The position numbers and the translations under genes are program-made. Shown piece after piece: positions 1-11,880 of a stretch of DNA of 64,000 bases. The notes under the pieces were generated by a model. It did not search any database. It was not told the DNA's origin and saw only the letters and a list, made by a program, of their open reading frames with translations. This stretch comes from Leptodontidium sp. MPI-SDFR-AT-0119 (lineage: Eukaryota; Ascomycota; Leotiomycetes; Helotiales; Leptodontidiaceae). Position 1 is the first letter of the stretch. Each line of letters begins with the position of its first letter. The stretch covers positions 3,968,001 to 4,032,000 of the forward strand of contig JAHLEZ010000003.1 in the NCBI GenBank assembly GCA_020726505.1, read 5' to 3'.

Positions 1-2074
1 TGCGGGGGCTTGTTGATTGATAATTGTTTTCGTGTTATGGTTCGTACTACCGGGTGGAGGGCTTGGGGTACGTCAAGGCTGGCGAAAGTTGGGGGATGGA
101 AAGATTGTTTTGGTTGTTGCTGACCAATAAGCGAGGATCCCCTGAACGTCAGTAAATATATTCGCAGAAATACTTGATACTGCCCCAAACCAAGAAATCG
201 AAACTTGAATCACATTACTCTGGGTGGGGGGTTCGATCCTTCGGCGCCCAGCTCTCTGCATGTTGATTATCGCCAGATTGCCATTGGTCAGATCTTTTGT
301 GGCTGAGCTTGCTGCCTGGGTTGCGTAACCTCTATCTTATCGTCCAGTCGTGACACCTCTTCGATGCTTCAACATCGTCAGAAACAGACATGCAGAGTCG
401 AAATATCAACGCGCACTTGCAGCTCATTCCATCGTTTAAACGAATGAAATGTCTTCTGTCGAGCTGGGCTCGCCATCTCTGGAAGAAGTCCAACTCGTTT
501 CCGGGAATAGCCTGGCACTTCACCCATGTACACCACGAGCGATGAATATTCATTGAGATCACCTCCTCACTTGCGCGACTTCTGCCAGACCGTGATAGAT
601 CAGTTGGACGAGCTTCACAAGGGAAATGATCATAGAATCGAGCACTATAACACTATTTCTGAGTTCAAACTGACTGTAAGGCTGGGCTGTGGACTCTGTT
701 TCTGATTTGAGGCTAGTAAAGGAGGGAAGTCGTTTCTGCACGATGCTAAGAACGTCAACGTACATGTACGGAACAGACCGGGTTCTTATGATACAGAGTT
801 TAAACTCATTATTCCGCTGCCTCGGGACATACTAGACGAGGTCGAATACGCAGGACGATGCATACTAGGTTGTCGCGATGGCCACGCTACGGAACTGCCG
901 ACACAGACACAGCCTATAGAAGGGACTCATACCGGGAGTGGCTTCAATGCAAGGAATGGTCAGTCGCCTTCTCGGGGGCAAAGGCATTGGCTGTACAAGG
1001 CGTGTACATTCGAGATATCCAGGGGTTCCGGTGTGGTCGTGTTGGTTCGCTGAGTGGGTATCATCCTTCCTGCTGGCTGAGAGGCTGTGGGAGACTTAGG
1101 AACCCATTTGTCCGGAATGCCCAAGATACTGGGATTGATTTCTGCATCACTTCAGATGTCGAGGCGTACTAGCGCATCAGCTGCACGCTAGACCATGCAG
1201 CTCGCGATGTCCCAAGAAATATCCGCAATGAGCTGTCGGTCCGTGGACTATCGCGAGGCTGAATCTACTTTACTCTTCAGCAAAGGTAGTCGGACCCGAA
1301 GACTTGGAGAGTGTGGGCCTGCACAGCGTCATGCACGAAATTCACGTTGTCGCATCTCAGTCGGGCATCGATCTTCACCGCCACTCCCGCCCCATATGGC
1401 CGGGTGAAGCCGTGAATTGCCGTCTCGTAAAATACCAAATGCATTTTTTATGTGTTCGTTAGTCGATCTGCAGCACTGAATTCCACGTTGTCTGAGGGTG
1501 CCACGTTTTGTTTGCATCCTAAGCGAGAAAGTTAAAAAGTCTTGTGACAGCCTCGTTTGAATCCTTCTTTCCAGCTGAGGGTGTGCTGGTAAAATGAGTT
1601 GGGATTTCGAAAGTACCGAAACTATTCCAGTGGATCCGAACCTTATGACCTTCTCCATCTCTGGAGTTTATTAGAGATTGTATAGTCTGGGGATTGGACT
1701 GCCCTCCCTGCACTCTCTGTCAGTGGCCAATGCACGTATGAATTCAAGCTGTTGTTCTGTTTTGGGCTCGTTGGGCCGTCACTTCCTACACCGAATGGTG
1801 TTTTTAGAATGCCTAACATCTCCAAGGTAACTAGTAGAGGAACATCATATGATTCATTTTGTTGTCAAGTTGTACTCACACGGCGACAGCAGCACTTCAC
1901 GCGCAACCGAATGGTTAACAAGGCTGCCAGCTCCATCACGATACATGTTTGCGACCTCCCATTTCTTGTCATAACTAAGGCCTTGATACGCGATACCTCA
2001 TTTCTTCAAACCACACAGTTTGTGAACGATGTTGTTTAGTATTTGACAATCACTCTCGGCAGTCGACTGTGTAA
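1..2074. other. Leading stretch without a recognisable gene
   Basis: Only short open frames (up to about 109 codons) occur on both strands. None shows a recognisable domain, signal peptide or a convincing exon chain. A gene relic is possible, because the minus strand at about 330-780 reads as loosely protein-like segments broken by frame changes, but I cannot assign a family. Confidence 0.5.
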
Positions 2075-4492
2075 ATGGCGGCAAAAGTACCTGGGGGCAT
2101 TCCTCGTCAACACTGGCACTGTATTTGGCCTCCGTTGTTTACAGCACGCCGAAAATTTAATGACCGTAGTCGCGAAACCGAAAACCTACCCTTCATTGAG
2201 TATTTGGCAACAATCTTTGAGGAGGCTGATGAGGACGAGGGTGATGGGGACGAGGGTGATGAGGATGAGATAGAGGATGAAGATGATGTCCCAAGTGATG
2301 AGGACGAGGATGAGGACGCTGAATCTTGCAATGAGCAGAGCAATGTCAGATGTTTCATGATAGGTATGGTGGGGGAAGATGACAATTTGATGTCTCGCGA
2401 TCAAGTTGACCTGGTTGCAAGTTTTTGCGAGAAATCTAAGGTCGAGACAAATGAGAGGGAGAAGAAGAAGCATGTGGCACTACTCGATGAAAGGTGCATG
2501 GGTGGTGCTGGGACCGGCAAGAGAGTCTTTTACAGGCCATATCCGGGACCATTAACGTGTCAAGGGCTACGCGAAAGATTGAGCAGAAAGGCAAGGCCGA
2601 TTTCATGCCGTCATCAGAGCTCTAGCTAACAAACTGCATAGCGTTTTAGACCCTCGGAGATAGACCTCGCCACCCACGCACTTGAAGATGAGCAACATGA
2701 TGCGGCTCGGAGAATAGTGTAAGTTATAGAACTTGGATCTTTTAAGTATTTCAAATAAGTTAATCCGCCTAGCTTCGTCACCGATTTAGATTCGTCCGCA
2801 ATTGAGGCTCTTGTAACAACGGTAGCGCTCACACAGGCCCCAGCTCTGCGGAATTTGTTTTACAAACACTTGACGAGCACAGCATCTATAGGGGTGACTA
2901 TCAAGGTAAGTAATAGTAGATCAAACGTCAACAGCGTATCTTCATCGCTAATGCCAATCATCATTTCATAGCATTCTGGGTTCCAAGATTTTACTCTCGA
3001 TTTCCACCTTCCGTACTATGTATTAAGGGAAAGTAAAAAGTCGTGGAGAGATACTCGGGAGAAATCCAATGGTGAGCCTCTAAGACAATTCTGGGAGCTG
3101 CCTTTCCTGTCCATGCCCACGAATAATAAGCCAACATCCACGGATGAGCGCTACTGTTTATACGAGGCCATGACATCGGTTGGAGTGACAGGGAATGATC
3201 ATTGGACATGGGCTGCATATGGCTTTGTCGACACCTATTTTGATTCGCGGGAGTCTGTGGACGGCTACCACGAAATGATAGGACGGCGTTGGGGGCGGGC
3301 AGATCCTCTTGCGGACGGCCAGATTAACGCCGATGAGCCATTATGGGACCCCAGGGAGTATTTTCTCAAGGTGGTTGAGATCCGAACGGGGCTCGCTTTG
3401 ATGGAATGGAGTCAGATAATAAACAGGATGGAGAGGGAAGTTCAACAGTACGTATATTGTGGGGGCTTCGTCAGTGGTATTTACGCACTTTTGCACTAGG
3501 GTTGCTAATTGGAATTAACCTTGTTTTCTATGAGATTGATGTGTTCGCGATGGCTCTTGTCCTGCCATCTCGATCCAGATGTTCTTGGAACGTGGGTGGT
3601 GTTGTTTGCCAACGAATGATTGACTTTTTTTTTGCGAACAGGTCCAGAACGAACCTGTTTTTCGCACTGTCGTCTAACGACCCGAAAGCCAAACAGGAAG
3701 TAACGAATTTCATTAGGTGGAATCTCTACATGACGAATTTCTTGCGGCTATTAGGAATGAAACTTTCCGACACCGTCGCAGCATGGGACTCATTTAGGGA
3801 AAACGGAATCTATTACTTTAATGACTATTCGGTCATCCCTATTGAAACGGCCTTCGGAGAGTTGAAGGCCCAGCTTCAAAAGTTGCGAGACTTGGAAAAG
3901 GAACTGCGCCAGGACAACCCGGATGGTGTAAGTCAACTTTCTATTCTAAAACCGGAGTTGGGCTGTATCCAATGATTTGAGGGGTGTGCGGAGGCTGACT
4001 ACTGTAATACAGCTCAATGTCCATCTCAGTCTTGAAAACATTGAAGCCACGAACAGCCAGCAGAAAACTGCCAGGCAGCTCGAGATTCTCACTGTCATCA
4101 TTATCGTAAGTTCACCTGGAAAGGATGGGGTTTGGATACCAGATCTGATTCACCATTTTTTTTTATAGATATTCTTTCCTCTGGCTCTTGCCGCGAACCT
4201 ATTCAGCACCACAGGGGTTCTACCTTTCACCCCGAACCTCGCATCATTCACAATTGTGTTCCTTAGTCTCGTTTTGGCAATACTTGTGGTCCTTTCTAAC
4301 TGGCGTTCGTGGCTGCATCAAATGGTCAAATATAACAAAAAGGCAATCGCTTACTACAATGAGCGTTTTGACGGAGAAGACGCTTCCATCATCCCGCCAA
4401 AAGTTTTGAAGCGGGCAATGCTTTCCAGGAGATCTAGAAAGGCTGCCCCCCCTGAAGAATGGGATCCCGAAAAGGGAGTAAAGAAGGACTAG
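2075..4492 (+). CDS. Fungal protein with acidic N-terminus and CorA-like C-terminal membrane hairpin
   Basis: Exons 2075-2590, 2642-2718, 2773-2905, 2972-3447, 3642-3927, 4013-4105 and 4169-4492 join in one frame to 634 residues. Seen: a Glu/Asp-rich stretch (about residues 50-85), a conserved-looking middle (VTDLDSSAIEALV, then FTLDFHLPYYVLR), a region rich in Trp and Tyr, a predicted coiled segment before the membrane (QLQKLRDLEKELR), and two hydrophobic helices: IFFPLALAANLF and FTIVFLSLVLAILVVL. A conserved TARQLEILTVIII precedes the first helix. This resembles the fungal family of large CorA-like (Mg2+ transporter-fold) proteins. The canonical CorA GMN motif after the first helix is absent, so ion transport is not supported; a membrane-anchored role is inferred. 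Intron 1 is modelled as GC-AG (GCAAGG...CATAG). A GT-AG alternative (2557-2649) also keeps the frame but drops LRERLSRKRF. The N-terminal start is the first ATG of the open frame. Confidence 0.7.
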
Positions 4493-4981
4493 ACAGGATG
4501 AACTTGGACAGATTTTGGATCTCACTGCTTGCTCAATGTATGCTCTGGAAGGCAATCAATTTGTCGTCTTACTCTAGTTAGTGTGCCGTTCTTGGTTTTC
4601 AAACGCTTGATAGCCTTTCTTAGCACTGTTAAGAGCCTTTGGTAGTGAAAGAAGTTCAGATGGGTAGGTTGCTCGTGGCCACGTGGGAGTGGCTGGGCAG
4701 AGCTATTGCTAATTAGAAGTTGTGTTCCCGGACGCGCACCCATAAGGTATTCCATGATGCTATATCCAAACCAATGATGTGGCCGCCGAAGGTCGATGCC
4801 CAGTAACCCAACCAGCCTCATATGCAGCATTGTGCCAGCGCACCACAAGTCATCGCATGACCCGACTTAATCACCACCTTTTCGCCTTCGCAGGCAGAAA
4901 ACCGAAACCACAGTACAGAAAACGTTCCCATTTCTCAGTCATTTTCAAAGTGAAAGCCTTGCTCTACTTAGCAGTACCCTC
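4493..4981. promoter_or_regulatory. Intergenic region upstream of the ArgRS-like gene
   Basis: No gene seen. It presumably holds the terminator of the CorA-like gene and the promoter of the following gene, whose ATG at 4982 follows directly on GTACCCTC. No recognisable operator was found. Confidence 0.4.
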
Positions 4982-7005
4982 ATGGCGACCGCCTCGCTTC
5001 CTGGCCTCCAAGCCTTCGCCGCAGATATTGGGCTGGAGCCCATTCCCGTTTTTGCCGAGGCGGATGTTCTGAACAGCCCGATTGATATCTACCACTCATA
5101 TCTCGCAGAGCGCTTGCTGGCGCTTGTTGAGTGTGATCCACAGCTCGTCTACAACTCCATTCAACCTTCAAAGACGATTGAAGATGGAGACTTAGATATC
5201 GTCTTGCCCAAGCTGAAGTTGGATGGAATCAAGCCCAAAGAGCTCGCGGGTGAGCTTCTGAAGAAGGTCAGCCAGTCCGTTTCCTCAAAAAAAATTTTGT
5301 TTTTGTTTTTGCCCGAGTCAATTAATACGGCCACGGAGAATCTAACGCGAAGCTCTGCCAGTTTCTAACTGACGCCCTCTTCACGGCTCCCTTCAAAGAT
5401 GGCATCCACATCCGATTTTGCCTCTCCACCAAAACCCTCCTACAGCTTCTACTCCCCTACATCAACGACCGAAAATCCACCTATGGCAATTTTACACCCC
5501 TTAGCTTGCCAGCCCAACCAGACTCTGCACCCCAAAAGGTCATCGTCGAGTTCTCGTCTCCGAACGCTGCGAGAGAGTTCACGGCCGCTCACTTGCGAGG
5601 AACCATCATTGGCGCTTTTGTGGCGAATATCTACGAAGCAGCGGGTTGTTCCGTGCTCCGGGTCAATTATTTGGGAGACTGGGGTAAGAACCTTGGGCTA
5701 CTCGGGGTAGGCTGGCAGAAGTATGGCTCGGAAGAAGCTTTCAATGAACCAGGACACCTGTTCAGATATATGCACGAGCTGTATATCAGGATGGAGGAGG
5801 AGCTGCAGCCCGAGCAGGAGGCGAGGAAGCAGGCTCGTGCCGATGGACAGGATACATCAGTTCTTGAAAGCCAGGGTTTGTTCGCAGAACGGGACGCGGC
5901 CTTTAAGCGAATGGAGGACGGCGAGGTCGAAGAAATTGCTTTTTGGAAGAAGCTCCGAGATATTAGTATCGAATACTATGCCGAGACGTATGCACGGCTA
6001 GGCGTCAAGTTCGACGAATACTCAGGCGAGTCCCAAGTTAGCCTCAACTCGGAAGCAGTCACTGAAGTCGAGTCGGTTTTGAAGGAGAAGGACATTTGGG
6101 AGGAGCAGAATGGGGCATGGGTTATTGACTTCGACAAGCACGGCGCGAAGCTGGGCACTGCAACTGTTCGGGATCGGAACGGGTCAACATCGTACCTCCT
6201 AAGAGACATTGCGACGGTCTTCGACCGGCTCAAAACCCACGCATTCGACAAGATGGTGTACGTTGTTTGCGAACAGGACGTGCACTTCCGGCAGGTCATC
6301 AAAGTGGTCGAGCTGATGGGCCGTGTTGATGTCGCGAACAAATTGCAACATGTCACCTTCACCAGGCCCAGTGTTCCCTCCCCTCACGTGGGGAGCGTTC
6401 AACTCCTGGGTGATATCCTCGATCAATGTGAGAAACAGATGCATGAGGCCATCGTCGCAGACCCGGAGAAATATCCGATCGAAGACGGCGAAGCAGTTGC
6501 GAAGACGATGGGGATCAATTCGATGGTCATCCAAGAGCTGTCTTCGCGGAAGGGCCATGGCAACGGCCTCCTGGGGGCCTTCAGCCTCCTGACTTTGGCG
6601 GATGGTGAGACGGGGACGAGCCTGCAACTTTGCTATGCGAGACTCTGCTCAGCAATTTCGAAGATTGGAGCACCAGACGCCTCCAGTTCGGAGATGATTG
6701 CCCAGGTCGAATACGCCACGCTCCTCGAGCCACCCTGGTCCGAATTACTGCGGCTTATATCCAGGTATCCAGATACCACGCAAGCCGCTTTTGAAAAGCT
6801 GGAACCGGGGACCATCCTGTCGTATCTTTTCCGAGTTGCCGAGGAGCTGACGCTCTGTCTTGATGCGGCTGACGAAGACGGGGCGGATGGGGAATGCTCA
6901 GCTGCGGCGTCGAAGCATGCAGCTCGAGCTGTTCTATACGAAGGCGTTCGACAAGTGCTGGAAAACGGTATGAGGCTGCTTGGGGCTACTCCTATTCGCA
7001 AATAG
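4982..7005 (+). CDS. Arginyl-tRNA synthetase-like protein with degenerate class I motifs
   Basis: Two exons (4982-5266, 5362-7005; 95-bp intron) encode 642 residues, full length for a fungal ArgRS (yeast about 607). The order is that of eukaryotic ArgRS: N-terminal additional domain, SSPN...HLR active-site segment, NYLGDWGK, SGESQVS, YLLRD, DKMVYVV and a C-terminal ALYEGVRQVLENGMRLLG-like anticodon-domain end. The catalytic signatures have changed. The HAGH (HIGH-type) motif reads TAAH, the MSTRKGT loop that serves as KMSKS in fungal ArgRS reads PSPHVGS, and the EGDTGPYLQYAH segment reads DGETGTSLQLCYA; the part before the C-terminal end is poorly conserved. The frame is fully open and the splice sites are clean, so it is not an obvious pseudogene. 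It is probably a paralogue that has lost or altered aminoacylation. Alternatives are a diverged mitochondrial or house-keeping copy, or a non-catalytic regulatory protein. Family assignment is firm; function is inferred. Confidence 0.85.
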
Positions 7006-8999
7006 CTGGGTGAGTTATCATCTCTTCAACTCCAGCTTCAGTTGGGTTTATTCGGCTTGAATCGTATCATTGCAGTCTCAGCAAACAATACGTGAGCTCA
7101 GGCTGCTATTATTTATTCATCGGATTAATTTTTGGAACGGCATAGCTTGAAGCTTCTTTTTTCACATTGGGGTTCGTTTAGGGTATGATTTGAGTTCCGT
7201 ATAACGAATTTGTTGTCTGTTGGTCGACTAAACAAGAGTGTTATAGATGCAACCAACTTACTCTTGTTTGTAACGGAATGATGTTAGGAAAGGATTTGAT
7301 TTGCAATTTGAGGGGATAGTTGGCTTCAGGCTTTCTGGTGTCTTTGTGGAGTGTGGGTGAGGGAGGCTATTGCCACCCACCCTTGAAGATTTGATTGATT
7401 TGTGGTAGCAGCAGTTTGAATTAAAAGTAGTACAGGTGCACCACCACCCCTGTTGCTTTTGACCTCCTGACGTTTTACAAAAATCCCCACAGCAAACAAT
7501 TTGCAGCCACCAATGCCAGCGAGAACATGACAAAACCCGTCCGACCAATCTAGGGACTCCGGTAAAGATATAGATGGGAATACAAACGAACTTTTGGACC
7601 AATCTGGGGACCCCAATAAAAATACAAATGGGAATACAGAAGAACTTTTCAACCAATCTAAGGACCCCGATAAAGATACAGAGAGGAATACAGAAGAAAT
7701 TTCGACCAATCTAGAGAACTTGATAAAGATATAGATGGGAATACAAAAGAAATTTTCGACCAGTCTAGGGGCCCTGATAAAGATACAGATAAGAATACAG
7801 AAGAAATTTTCTGAACACCAGCTAAGATAGACGCCAAAGATCCATTGTATACATGTTATACCGTGCATAGGAGCCTCGATAACTGGACATCGTGGAGGGG
7901 AGATACTGCCGAGCGGACATGGCAGGGTGGTGGGCAGTCCATGTATCCTAAAAGATAAGATTGCCAGACGGGGTTGTGGTAAGAATGTCCATGTCCTAAT
8001 GCGATATTCAAGGATTCCATATTCCAGACGCTGAGCGCAGGTTCCCATGAGAGTCCCGAGAAGAGTGTTCGTATCGAGACGAAAGCTATAGCCGCGGGTG
8101 TTGAGATCGTTGGGAATGGTGATAACGTATGCTGTCTGGATATGCCTGATATCGAAGAAGAAAAAAATTGGAGGAGGTGGCCTTGGATATAATGTTGCAA
8201 CCAGGAGACTTGAAGGATAGTGCTTGGGAAGGGTTCATCGGCCGTTGGCGGAGCTTGTTCGGATAGACGGAGAAGGAGTGTGGTTTTGTTGACAAGTGAG
8301 TTACTAACGGCCTTGCTTCCGAACATCGCACGACGTGCAGCGTTGTGTTCCACATCCAGGGCAGTACTCGATTGATAAAGTCATTCCTGAAGCGTTACAC
8401 TGACAACAAATCCACACCCATACGATGACCTTCTTCTTCGGTTTCGGCTGTAGTACTGCCCGTTAGTGAACGAGCTTCCTGCCTTTGGCTGGACAATAGG
8501 TAGCTGCTAACCATCAGGGAGCCAACCGACTAGGTAGACATATATGTATATATTTTAATATAATTTCCCCCTGCAATTCTGTATATGAATACCTAAGGCC
8601 AAGATCCGTTGGAGCTGGAGATGGGGCCAATCAAGTTCAGACAAGTGAGATAATGAGACAAGTAATGTGGGAAACGCGAAGAAACATTGATCAGCGAATA
8701 GGTAACTGAGGAGGTGGATGGTAAGGTATTTATCCTCGAATCAGGGGTGGTAATTTAAGATTTTCCGGCACTACAGATAGATCTTGACGTTGGTGTCCCG
8801 ATTCATACATTTTTAATTTCAAGTCGTTAGCGCGGCGCAGGTGCCCTTACCGTAGCCATGGGAGCGGAGCGAGCGGGATGGTACCTTACTTCTCCGGAGG
8901 CTACTGTGCTGAACCTCTCCACATCTGCATAAAACCACAGTTGATCTGCCACTAAAATGAATTTTACAATTATTTGAAGGGAAGATTTACCTAAAACTC
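7006..8999. other. Gene-poor stretch after the ArgRS-like gene
   Basis: It contains the 54-bp minisatellite described separately and AT-rich DNA. A minus-strand open frame at 7856-8353 (about 160 codons, first ATG inside) has no recognisable domain, and another at 7326-8048 owes its length to the minisatellite. I see no supportable gene. Confidence 0.45.
7544..7816. repeat. 54-bp tandem repeat (minisatellite), five copies
   Basis: Units begin with ACCAATCT (or ACCAGTCT) at 7544, 7598, 7652, 7705 and 7759, giving periods of 54, 54, 53 and 54 bp. Each carries a CTAGGGACCCC-like block, a GATAAAGATACAGAT-like block and GGAATACA. The units differ by several substitutions, so the array is old. On the minus strand the period equals 18 codons and reads as hydrophobic repeats, but the 53-bp unit breaks the frame, so coding is unlikely. 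Confidence 0.9.
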
Positions 9000-10999
9000 A
9001 AACGAATCAAAGCTCAAGTTTCAAAAAATATCAATTGAATCCTACTAGGTAGAGTTTTGTGACTTTGGAACCCGAACTGTTTGATTTTCTGGTGGGCCTG
9101 TGCCCCGGGTCGGCCATTCTGTTCAGCCGCCTGGCGCTAAAGAATGCCGGCAGACTATCCGAAAGTATCCCCTTAACTGCCAGAAATCTGTGCCCCTGAA
9201 GACCCCTGTAGCGAGACCCCGCCAGACCCTAAATTAAGCGAAGAACACCAAGATTACAGGCAGTCATCATCGTTGTAAAGGCTTCACAAGTGGTCGTAAG
9301 GTCCCTGCATCGGTAGGATCTTTCGTTGCGTCTTTGGACATGATGATTGCATTGAAAGTAGAGTGTTTAGGTAGGAAATTAGGAGGGGAAACGTAGTTGA
9401 TGTTTTTGTTTACCTGGCGCACAGGCCCTGTAGTGATGGCAACCCCCCCTAGAAAAAGGTGCCAGAAGTGCTTCTGGCAGTTAAGGGGATAGAAGCGAAA
9501 GGATCTGTTCACGCGACAGTTTGTACTTCGTAGTTCAATGATGTATTCAGAATCTATCAAAATGACGAGGGGTTTGAAGACCTCATAAAGACATAGGAAG
9601 TAAGTCATGAGCAAGATAGAGTATTACCAGATGCCCGAGGACGTGAACAGATCGAATATTATCGGCCCTTTCTCATGTAACAGTATTTCCTTGAACGACG
9701 TTCGTTCTGATCAGATGTCAATTGCAAGGAGTTACCGATGGTCGACGATTGTCCGACGTGAAACTTGGTACTCTGAAAAAAGGTTCCACCACTACTCGTC
9801 AGATGGCACCGATTCATTTTTAAATTGGTGGTTTCGGGTATCAGCAGTCATCGAGGAGCATGATCGGCGGTCGAGATCCAATCTCAACCTTGAACCGGGG
9901 TCTACGGTCGGGTGGATATGGGAATTCCTCCAGCAACAAGAATCAGACTTGGGTACTGGCCCTCCGGCACGAAATAGCTCTGCGGCCTCTGGGAATCTCA
10001 TTACAATCCCCTTCCAATCGACAGGACACCCCTGGGGCGTTGGCGTGCAGAGCCCTCCTCCACCACCAGCAGGTTGGAACAGCGCGTTCTGAAGCTCTGA
10101 AGCTCAGAGATGACCAGGGGAGTCTGCAGAGAGTCTTTTTGAGGCCGGTGAAGCGGTAGGGGCAGGGTGGGATAGAGGAGAGTGCCTCTTGGGGCCACGG
10201 AGGTTGAATCAGGGAGGACGGAATAAGTTGGACAGCAAGAGCTCACACACGCTGAGCTGAGTTGGATGAAGATTATGCAGATGCGGCCGAACTCGAACCC
10301 CTTTTCTTCTCCGAATCCTCGATTGGGTCTTCGTCTTGCCTCCACGTCGTATCTCTGCCGATTTCTACAGTACGGAGACATTCTATATATTGGGTAGGGA
10401 GGCGCTTTTGGTCATTGGGGCAGAAACACACAAGATGCGCTGCCTTGCTAGGGGTTCATATAGTTGTCCTGCGAGACACGGTCGGCCTTGTGGAGAGGAG
10501 AGATAACGCCAAACAGCTTGCAAAGCTGCGGGGCGTAGCTTATGATGGCAACGACGAGGTAGTACAAGACCACAGGACATTATTTATATGACTCGAGAGG
10601 ACGGGTGTGTGTGCCGAACTATGGAGAGGGATACACTAGTTGAGCTTGAAGTACTCACATAGGCTTAAGAGGCAAACCGAGAGGTAGTGTGGAAAGCTGC
10701 TTTTGTGTGGGGCCAGCTCTTCCAAAGGATATTTTCAGTTGGCGCAGAGTTACTTGGGAAAGGGTGGTGAGGAGGTTGTTGGCTTCACGTATCATCTCAT
10801 AGATTTGCAAATATAATATTACTTCGCCTATTCTCCCCATGGAGGTGAATCCTGTCTCTTGACCCCCGATGTCAGACTTTAACTCTAACCTTCGAAGGTA
10901 CGCTTTCAGGCACCCAATAAGCGACGCTACTGCGAAAATCATGTCTCCAACCGAAAGACCTGGAACTACACCAAAGCGCCTTTGCAACTTCAACGAATA
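9000..10999. other. Unassigned region
   Basis: Contains several open frames of 70-160 codons on both strands (for example 9607-10092 plus and 10655-10993 minus) that overlap one another and show no recognisable domains. The 19-bp inverted repeat at 9167/9472 lies here. The 10655-10993 frame has two hydrophobic stretches but no family I recognise. Confidence 0.4.
9167..9490. repeat. Perfect 19-bp inverted repeat 324 bp end to end
   Basis: ATCCCCTTAACTGCCAGAA at 9167-9185 recurs as its exact reverse complement at 9472-9490. Identity stops sharply at both borders. I cannot see a clear target duplication outside the arms. It could be the ends of a short MITE-like element or a long hairpin. Confidence 0.7.
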
Positions 11000-11880
11000 A
11001 ACGAGTCAATCAGCGACCCGTACAGCAAAAAATACCTGGAACCAATCCAACACCACGTTTTCGCCCCTCGGCACCGCGAAACCTAATTCAAAGCGGAAAC
11101 GAGAAAGCTACGAAAGACGGAAAACAAAACAACACACCAAGGAAGCTCAAAACAGCGCTCATAATAACATTTTCATATATACAGATGCCTCGACCACTTA
11201 CACCAAAGACAGCACAGGAATTGGCATAGGAATGGCTGTTTTTGCCCCCGCCGACAATGCCAGCCAACAATGCCAACTCCGAGCCATCCAAGTTGCCAAA
11301 AAGTCACTGAAAATGGCTCAAAACTACCTTAAAATGGGTCCCAGGCTATACTGACAACTCGGAAACGAAATTGCTGACGACTTGGTCAAATCGGTCACTT
11401 TCAACACTCCAGAGCAGTCTGTTAAAACAAGCTTTGCCATGCGAACCTAGAACCACAGAGTGGTATGCTTTGCTCAATCGAGCAAAAGGGCGAACCAACT
11501 ACAACCATTCCTCGCACAAAACACTTCTCATGGCGCATCCAAAGTAACTGCGCACCCCCACGGGCACTTCACCGAGGACGACTAGCGCCTTCTTCCAACT
11601 CAATCTCAGCAACGGCTACTTAAAGTCATATTTCCCCAGATTCAACTATTCGTGGATACGGCAAGTGAAAATGTGGAAGAACTAAGACCAAGGAACACTT
11701 ACTACCACGTGCGCAAAGTCCAATCATGCCAGAAGATACTATCAAGAGAGATTCGAAGAAAATATCGCCGTTCAGATCTTACGCCGGACCAAGGGAGGAA
11801 TCGAGTTACGCTCGCTTTTGTGCAAGAAACGCAGATCTCCGCGAGAGAATGGCGTCTGAAAAGGGAACGAAGAGAGTGAA
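11000..11880 (+). pseudogene. Relic of a LINE-type retrotransposon 3' end (RNase H domain)
   Basis: Plus-strand translation shows IFIYTDASTTY, the start of an RNase H fold (YTDxS), then, after a frame change, KWVPGYTDN and GNEIADDLVKS, which match the WVPGHxGIxGNExAD block that ends RNase H domains in fungal Tad-like LINEs. Further downstream comes LSNGYLKSYFPRFN, resembling the post-RNase H HGYFxxYLxR segment. Frames change at least twice and stops are frequent. No reverse transcriptase was found upstream, so this is a 5'-truncated, decayed copy. Borders are approximate. Confidence 0.6.

Noticed and set aside
2107..2473. Minus-strand poly-Ser and hydrophobic frames
   Set aside because: Antisense of the GAG/GAT-rich acidic tract; typical shadow of a low-complexity exon.
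2505..2530. Walker A-like GGAGTGK in the CorA-like protein
   Set aside because: The residue after GK is Arg, not Ser/Thr, there is no Walker B, and the rest of the protein is a membrane-hairpin family without nucleotide binding.
5976..7001. Several long minus-strand frames
   Set aside because: They lie antisense to the ArgRS-like exon and show no domains.
9607..10159. Two overlapping frames of 161 and 99 codons
   Set aside because: They overlap each other and a minus-strand frame and share no features with known proteins.
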